From Plantactinospora endophytica (lineage in GTDB: Bacteria; Actinomycetota; Actinomycetes; Mycobacteriales; Micromonosporaceae), in assembly GCF_016862915.1 (NCBI RefSeq), contig NZ_BONW01000001.1, forward strand, positions 558,001-622,000: a DNA stretch of 64,000 nt, read 5' to 3'. Of the stretch, positions 59,531 through 64,000 are shown piece after piece. Position 1 is the stretch's first letter. The number at the start of each line of letters is the position of its first letter. The notes beneath the pieces are model-generated. The model saw only the letters and a program-made list of their open reading frames with translations, did not search any database and had not been told where the DNA came from. Made by a program: the position numbers and the translations under genes.

Positions 59531-59982
59531 TACGCCCGGGTGAACTCCATGATCCAGTTGCGTTCCCAGGTCCGGCCGCCGTCGGCGGAGAACTCCTGCT
59601 CCCAGCGGGCCGAGTCGGCGGTGATCTCGGACCAGACGAAGTGTGCCCGGATCGGTTTGCCCTCGTGGGTGTCGTCGCCGTAGAAGTCGCCCCGGCCGTT
59701 CCGGAACGTGCCGACCACCGGCGGATAGAGCAGGCCGGTACGGCTGTCCGCCCAGTAGAGCGACCACTCCTCGCGCGCGGTGTCGAAGAGCCGCAGGGTG
59801 AACCCCCGGGTGCCCTTGGTCGGGAAGATGATCTCGTCGGTGTTGCCGCGGCCGTCGAAGATGCTCTGGCTGACGCTGGTACCGGGGAAGACGTCCCAGT
59901 CGTCGCTGCCGGCGAAGAGCGTCCGGAGCCGCCGGTTGGACACGTTCCAGGAACCGAGAAGGAAGTCGAAGTCGTTCTGCAC
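59530..59982 (-). CDS. lipocalin-like (DUF1579-type) protein
   Basis: The 150-residue protein begins [18 protein letters not shown], the conserved start of the DUF1579/lipocalin-like group that forms a beta-barrel for small hydrophobic ligands, with later strands [19 protein letters not shown] and [17 protein letters not shown]. It has no signal peptide. GTG 59982 lies seven bases after CAGGAT on the coding strand, consistent with a leaderless message; the palindrome at 60007-60023 overlaps the -35 region. The ligand is unknown. Confidence 0.75.
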   Translation of the reverse strand: MQNDFDFLLGSWNVSNRRLRTLFAGSDDWDVFPGTSVSQSIFDGRGNTDEIIFPTKGTRGFTLRLFDTAREEWSLYWADSRTGLLYPPVVGTFRNGRGDFYGDDTHEGKPIRAHFVWSEITADSARWEQEFSADGGRTWERNWIMEFTRA

Positions 59983-60006
59983 ACCGACGATCCTGCGGGG
60001 GTACCC

Positions 60007-60023
60007 CTGACATCTGCTGTCAG
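60007..60023. promoter_or_regulatory. palindromic operator candidate upstream of the lipocalin-like gene
   Basis: CTGACA-TCTGC-TGTCAG is a perfect 6-bp inverted repeat with a 5-base spacer. For the minus gene starting at 59982 with -10 CAGGAT, it covers the -35 position, where a TetR- or MarR-type regulator would bind; the regulator is not encoded adjacent. It could also act on rsmA. Confidence 0.5.
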
Positions 60024-60093
60024 AGGTAGGAGAACCCGACCCCGGCCGGGTGTGCGGCACCGGCCGCCCCGACGGGCCGTACCCTGTTGCAGC

Positions 60094-60969
60094 ATGGCCG
60101 CAGACCTGCTCGGACCGGCGGAGATCCGGGAACTCGCCGCCCGGCTCGGCGTGCACCCGACCAAGAAACTCGGCCAGAACTTCGTGCACGACCCGAACAC
60201 CGTACGCCGGATCGTCGCCGCCGCCGGGCTGACCGCCGAGGACGCGGCGCTGGAGGTCGGGCCGGGGCTCGGCTCGCTCACCCTGGGCCTGCTGCCGGTT
60301 GCCGGGCACGTGCACGCGGTCGAACTCGACCCGGTGCTGGCCGGGGCGCTGCCGGAAACGGTGCACCGGCACGCCGGCCCGGCCGGTGCGGCCCGGCTGA
60401 CCGTGCACCCCGGCGACGCGCTGCGGATCACCGCCGCCGAGCTCGGTGACCCGGCGCCGACCGCGCTGGTGGCGAACCTGCCGTACAACGTCGCCGTGCC
60501 GGTGGTGCTGCACCTGCTCGCCGAACTGCCCGGCCTGCGGCACGGGCTGGTGATGGTGCAGAAGGAGGTGGCCGACCGGCTGGTCGCCGGCCCCGGCTCC
60601 CGGACGTACGGCGTTCCGTCGGTCAAACTCGCCTGGTACGCCGACGCCCGCAACGCCGGACGGGTGCCACCGAACGTGTTCTGGCCGGTGCCGAACGTCG
60701 ACTCCGGGCTGGTCGCCTTCACCCGACGCGAACCGCCCCGGGCCGACGTACCCCGGAAACAGGTCTTCGCGGTGGTCGACGCGGCGTTCGCGCAGCGCCG
60801 CAAGACGCTGCGGGCGGCGCTGGCCGGCTGGGCCGGCGGCCCGGACCGGGCGGCGACGGCGCTGGTCGCCGCCGGGGTCGACCCCGGCGCCCGGGGCGAG
60901 TCGCTGACCGTCGGGCAGTTCGCCGCGATCGCCGCGTCGGCCCCCGTGGCCGCGCGGGCCGCCGAGTAG
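60094..60969 (+). CDS. rsmA: 16S rRNA (adenine1518/1519-N6)-dimethyltransferase
   Basis: RsmA/KsgA dimethylates two adjacent adenines of 16S rRNA during ribosome maturation. Motifs are [10 protein letters not shown], the SAM loop [24 protein letters not shown], and the catalytic [15 protein letters not shown]. The C-terminal helical domain ([19 protein letters not shown]) is complete at 291 residues. TACCCT eight bases before ATG 60094 points to a leaderless start. It heads the rsmA-ispE pair, conserved after tatD in mycobacteria (there with rpfB between). Confidence 0.95.
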   Translation: MAADLLGPAEIRELAARLGVHPTKKLGQNFVHDPNTVRRIVAAAGLTAEDAALEVGPGLGSLTLGLLPVAGHVHAVELDPVLAGALPETVHRHAGPAGAARLTVHPGDALRITAAELGDPAPTALVANLPYNVAVPVVLHLLAELPGLRHGLVMVQKEVADRLVAGPGSRTYGVPSVKLAWYADARNAGRVPPNVFWPVPNVDSGLVAFTRREPPRADVPRKQVFAVVDAAFAQRRKTLRAALAGWAGGPDRAATALVAAGVDPGARGESLTVGQFAAIAASAPVAARAAE

Positions 60970-61108
60970 GCTGACGCGGTGTGTGGCAGGAGCAGGAGAT
61001 GGTCGTGACGACCCGGCCCGTCGATCCCGCGTCCCGGCAGCCGAGGCCGGGTGAACCGGGTGGGTTCGCGCCGTCCGAGGCCCGACCGCTGCGCCAGGAC
61101 ACCGCTGC

Positions 61109-62065
61109 ATGACCGAGGCATGGCGGCCGGACGACGAGGACGAGCGTCCGCGCCGGGGGATGGTCGGCCCGGTCCGGGTCCGGGTGCCGGCAAAGGTCAA
61201 CCTGCACCTCGGGGTCGGCCCGCTGCGTCCGGACGGCTACCACGAGCTGAACACCGTCTACCAGGCGATCTCGATCCACGACGAGCTGACCGCCCGGCGC
61301 GGCGACACCCTCACCCTGACCATGGAGGGCGAGGGCGCCGGTGAGCTGGCCCTGGACGAGACCAACCTGGTGATCAAAGCGGCCCGGGCGCTGGCCGCGC
61401 ACGCCGGGGTGCCCGCGCACGCCCGGCTGCACCTGCGCAAGCAGATCCCGCTGGCCGGCGGCCTGGCCGGTGGCAGCGCCGACGCCGCCGCCACCCTGGT
61501 CGCCTGCGACGCGCTCTGGGGCACCGACCTGAGCCGCGACGACCTCGCCGGGATCGCCGCCGGGCTCGGCTCCGACGTCCCGTTCCTGGTGTACGGCGGC
61601 ACCGCGCTCGGCACCGGCCACGGCGAGACGATCAGCCCGATCCTGGCCCGCCCGGTCACCTGGCACTGGGTGGTGGCGATCGCCGACGGCGGCCTCTCCA
61701 CCCCGGCCGCCTACCGCGAACTCGACCGGCTGCGCGCCGAGTACGCCGCCCCGCCGCCACTGCGCAACGCGGACGCGCTGCTCGCCGCGCTGCGCGGCCG
61801 GGACGCCGCCCGGCTCGGCCGGGCGCTCGGCAACGACCTCCAAGCCGCCGCCCTCTCGCTGCGGCCGGCGCTGGCCGAGACGCTGAAGGCCGGCGAGGCG
61901 GCCGGTGCGCTCGCCGGCATCGTCTCCGGCTCCGGGCCGACCTGCGTCTTCCTGGCCAGCGACGCCGGGCACGCCGAGCGGGTCGCCGCCGAGCTGACCG
62001 CCTCCGGGCTGTGCCGGACCGTCCGGACGGCGTACGGCCCGGTCCCCGGCGCCCGGGTCGGCTGA
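61109..62065 (+). CDS. ispE: 4-diphosphocytidyl-2-C-methyl-D-erythritol kinase
   Basis: IspE phosphorylates CDP-methylerythritol in the MEP pathway to isoprenoids. GHMP-kinase motifs are VPAKVNLHLGVGPLRPDGYH (catalytic Lys), the ATP loop PLAGGLAGGSADAAATL, GLGSDVPFLV (catalytic Asp) and VSGSGPTCVFL. The N-terminal 20 residues are a hydrophilic extension (TEAWRPDDEDERPRRG); ATG 61109 is the first start after the 139-bp gap from rsmA. It is the normal neighbour of rsmA and is followed by the ABC-F gene. Confidence 0.95.
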   Translation: MTEAWRPDDEDERPRRGMVGPVRVRVPAKVNLHLGVGPLRPDGYHELNTVYQAISIHDELTARRGDTLTLTMEGEGAGELALDETNLVIKAARALAAHAGVPAHARLHLRKQIPLAGGLAGGSADAAATLVACDALWGTDLSRDDLAGIAAGLGSDVPFLVYGGTALGTGHGETISPILARPVTWHWVVAIADGGLSTPAAYRELDRLRAEYAAPPPLRNADALLAALRGRDAARLGRALGNDLQAAALSLRPALAETLKAGEAAGALAGIVSGSGPTCVFLASDAGHAERVAAELTASGLCRTVRTAYGPVPGARVG

Positions 62066-62088
62066 CCACCTGACTACCGTCTGAGCAC

Positions 62089-63903
62089 ATGGCCAACATC
62101 GTCAATCTGGACCGGGTCTCCAAGGGCTACGGCGCGGCGGGGCAACTCCTCACCGACGTCTCGCTCGGCCTGGACGACTCGGACCGGATCGGCGTCGTCG
62201 GGCTGAACGGTGCCGGCAAGTCCACCCTGCTGCGCCTGCTCACCAAGACCGAGGAGCCGGACAGCGGTCGGGTGACGCACCGCCGCGACCTGCGGGTCGC
62301 CTGGCTGCCGCAGAATCTGGTACTCGACCCCGAGGCCCGGGTCCGCGACGTGGTGCTCGGCACCGCCTGGCTCGACGAGGGGTTCGGCGCCGAGCACGAG
62401 TGGGCCGGCGACGCGGGCGTACGGGCCATCCTGGACGGGCTCGGCATGCCGTACCTGGGGCTCGACCAGCCGGTCGGGCCGATGTCCGGCGGCGAGCGGC
62501 GTCGGGTCGCCCTGGCCGCCCTGCTGGTCCGCACCGCCGACCTGCTGATCCTCGACGAGCCGACCAACCACCTGGACGTGGCCGGGGTCGACTGGCTGGC
62601 CCGGCACCTGGTCGGCAAGCGCGGGGCACTGGTGGTGGTCACCCACGACCGGTGGTTCCTGGACGCGGTCTGCACCGACACCTGGGAGGTCGCCGACCGG
62701 ACGGTACGCGCCTACGAGGGCGGCTACGCCGCCTGGACGCTGGCCCGCGCCGAACGCGAACGGGTGGCCGCCGCCACCGAGGCCCGCCGGCAGAACCTGC
62801 TGCGCAAGGAGATCGCCTGGCTGCGGCGCGGCCCGCCGGCCCGGACCTCCAAGCCGCGCTTCCGGATCGACGCGGCGAACGCGCTGATCGCCGACGTGCC
62901 ACCACCCCGGGACAGCGTGTCGCTGCAACGCATGGCCACCGCCCGGCTCGGCAAGCAGGTGTACGACCTCACCGACGTCACCCTGAACGCCGGCCCGAAG
63001 CTGATCCTCGACAACCTGACCTGGCAGGTCGGCCCCGGCGACCGGATCGCCATCGTCGGCGCCAACGGTGCCGGCAAGACCACCCTGCTCCGGCTGCTCG
63101 CCGGGGTACGCGGCCCGGACGCCGGGCAGCTTCGCACCGGCTCCACCGTCAAGCCGGCATTCCTGTCGCAGGAGCTGGCCGAGCTGCCGGGCAACCTGCG
63201 GGTACTGGAGGCGGTCGAGGAGGTGGCCCGACGGGTCGTACTCGGCGACCGGGAGGTCAACGCGTCCCAACTCGCCGAGATCTTCGGCTTCGACGACAGG
63301 CGGCTCTGGACTCCGGTCTCCGACCTCTCCGGTGGCGAGCGGCGCCGGCTGCAACTGCTGCGGCTGCTCGCCGCCGAACCGAACGTGCTGCTCTTCGACG
63401 AGCCGACCAACGACCTGGACACCGACACCCTGGCCGCGCTGGAGGACCTGCTCGACTCCTGGCCCGGCACGCTGATCGTGGCCAGTCACGACCGCTACCT
63501 GGTCGAACGGGTCACCGACGTGGTGTACGGGATGTTCGGCGACGGCCGGCTGGTGCACCTGCCCGGCGGCATCGACGAGTACCTGGCCCGAGCCGGCACG
63601 CCCGGCGCGCCCGTGTCGAACGGGCGGGCCGGCCAGACGGCGCCGGTTGTGCCGGCCGAACGGGTCGAGGGCAGGCTCTCCGGCGGGGAGCTGCGGGCGG
63701 CCCGTAAGGAGCTGAGCCGGCTGGAGCGGCAGATCGGCAAGCTCGAACAGCGCGAGTCGGCCCTGCACGACCAGATGGCCGAGCACGCCACCGACTACTC
63801 CCGGATCAGCGAACTGGACGACCAACTCCGGGCGGTACGGGCCGAGCGGGAGCAGACCGAGGAAGCCTGGCTCGCCCTCGCCGAGCAGGTACCCGAAGGC
63901 TGA
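62089..63903 (+). CDS. ABC-F family ATPase
   Basis: The 604-residue soluble protein has two ABC domains: Walker A GLNGAGKSTLL and GANGAGKTTLL, signatures MSGGERRRVA and LSGGERRRLQ, and Walker B LLILDEPTNHLDV and LLFDEPTNDLDT. They are joined by the linker helices (ARAERERVAAATEARRQNLL). A C-terminal coiled coil (ARKELSRLERQIGKLEQRES, then a second helix to 604) is like Uup. ABC-F proteins act on ribosomes or DNA intermediates rather than as transporters; the arm and linker do not show a clear antibiotic-resistance subtype. TACCGT eight bases before ATG 62089 suggests a leaderless start. It follows ispE, a frequent actinobacterial order. Confidence 0.93.
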   Translation: MANIVNLDRVSKGYGAAGQLLTDVSLGLDDSDRIGVVGLNGAGKSTLLRLLTKTEEPDSGRVTHRRDLRVAWLPQNLVLDPEARVRDVVLGTAWLDEGFGAEHEWAGDAGVRAILDGLGMPYLGLDQPVGPMSGGERRRVALAALLVRTADLLILDEPTNHLDVAGVDWLARHLVGKRGALVVVTHDRWFLDAVCTDTWEVADRTVRAYEGGYAAWTLARAERERVAAATEARRQNLLRKEIAWLRRGPPARTSKPRFRIDAANALIADVPPPRDSVSLQRMATARLGKQVYDLTDVTLNAGPKLILDNLTWQVGPGDRIAIVGANGAGKTTLLRLLAGVRGPDAGQLRTGSTVKPAFLSQELAELPGNLRVLEAVEEVARRVVLGDREVNASQLAEIFGFDDRRLWTPVSDLSGGERRRLQLLRLLAAEPNVLLFDEPTNDLDTDTLAALEDLLDSWPGTLIVASHDRYLVERVTDVVYGMFGDGRLVHLPGGIDEYLARAGTPGAPVSNGRAGQTAPVVPAERVEGRLSGGELRAARKELSRLERQIGKLEQRESALHDQMAEHATDYSRISELDDQLRAVRAEREQTEEAWLALAEQVPEG

Positions 63904-63912
63904 GCTGGCTGG

Positions 63913-64000
63913 TCCGGCGGCTGCATGGCAGGTCTTTGGCGGCTGCGCGGCGGGTGTTCGGCGGCTGCGTGCCGGGTGTTCGGCGGTGGTGGTGTGCAGG
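63913..64000. repeat. 22-bp tandem repeat at the window end
   Basis: Four units start at 63913, 63935, 63957 and 63979, with the consensus TTCGGCGGCTGCGTGCCGGGTG; the first three are close and the fourth is diverged or cut by the window edge. The array begins ten bases after the ABC-F stop and may continue beyond 64000. Confidence 0.75.

Overview
The window is very G+C-rich, gene-dense DNA from an actinobacterium. Codon third positions are almost all G or C, GTG starts are common, and many genes appear to be read from leaderless transcripts. Gene content (SigE-family sigma factors, DUF397/XRE pairs, PF04672 methyltransferase) and gene order point to the family Micromonosporaceae. That placement is inferred from recognised gene families, not from a database search. 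The chromosomal backbone follows the order known from Mycobacterium tuberculosis Rv0991c-Rv1011: ruc/fmdB-like, 5-formyl-THF cyclo-ligase, galU, moeA/glp, rimJ, glpR/sepX, then pmt and rsmI, then metG, tatD, rsmA and ispE. Accessory blocks interrupt this order.

Layout. 0-7.5 kb: the end of an unknown gene, a small membrane protein, a bPH2-domain membrane protein, a SigE-family sigma factor coupled to a one-TM beta-propeller-like partner, a PHP phosphoesterase, a RecB-like Fe-S nuclease, a scrap of a dynamin-like GTPase gene, a Fur regulator, a DUF2231 protein and two small conserved genes. 7.4-9.6 kb: a 51-bp minisatellite, an SAF/RcpC-like protein, two DnaA boxes, a ruc-like chaperone gene under a near-perfect CIRCE operator, and 5-formyl-THF cyclo-ligase. 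9.6-17 kb: a large HAMP-GAF-GGDEF protein, then galU, a MoeA/gephyrin-like protein, a RimJ-like acetyltransferase and a SepX/GlpR-like membrane protein.

17.0-22.3 kb: tRNA-Ala(CGC) and a 5.3-kb island bounded by a 34-bp repeat of the tRNA 3' end. The island holds stress-type genes (four-TM protein, aldo/keto reductase, SRPBCC protein, zinc alcohol dehydrogenase, an ADH relic) and no integrase. 22.5-35 kb: a second SigE/partner pair, two secreted or anchored proteins, an SGNH hydrolase, a beta-propeller lipoprotein, a fused polysaccharide deacetylase-glycosyltransferase with its partner, and a 0.9-kb non-coding stretch with strong RNA hairpins. 35-41 kb: pmt, rsmI, a proline-rich membrane protein and metG. 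41-48 kb: accessory genes (methyltransferase, third sigma module, XRE/DUF397 pair, DUF6236-like protein, unknown protein) separating metG from tatD.

49-59.5 kb: a seven-gene operon with a divergent two-gene arm, inserted between tatD and rsmA. It encodes a dipeptide-type ABC transporter, a zinc dipeptidase, a creatinase-fold protein lacking M24 metal ligands, an alpha/beta hydrolase and a double-length Lrp regulator. It looks like an uptake and hydrolysis pathway for an unknown peptide-like or amide substrate. 59.5-64 kb: a lipocalin-like protein with an operator-like palindrome, rsmA, ispE, an ABC-F ATPase and a 22-bp repeat running off the window end.
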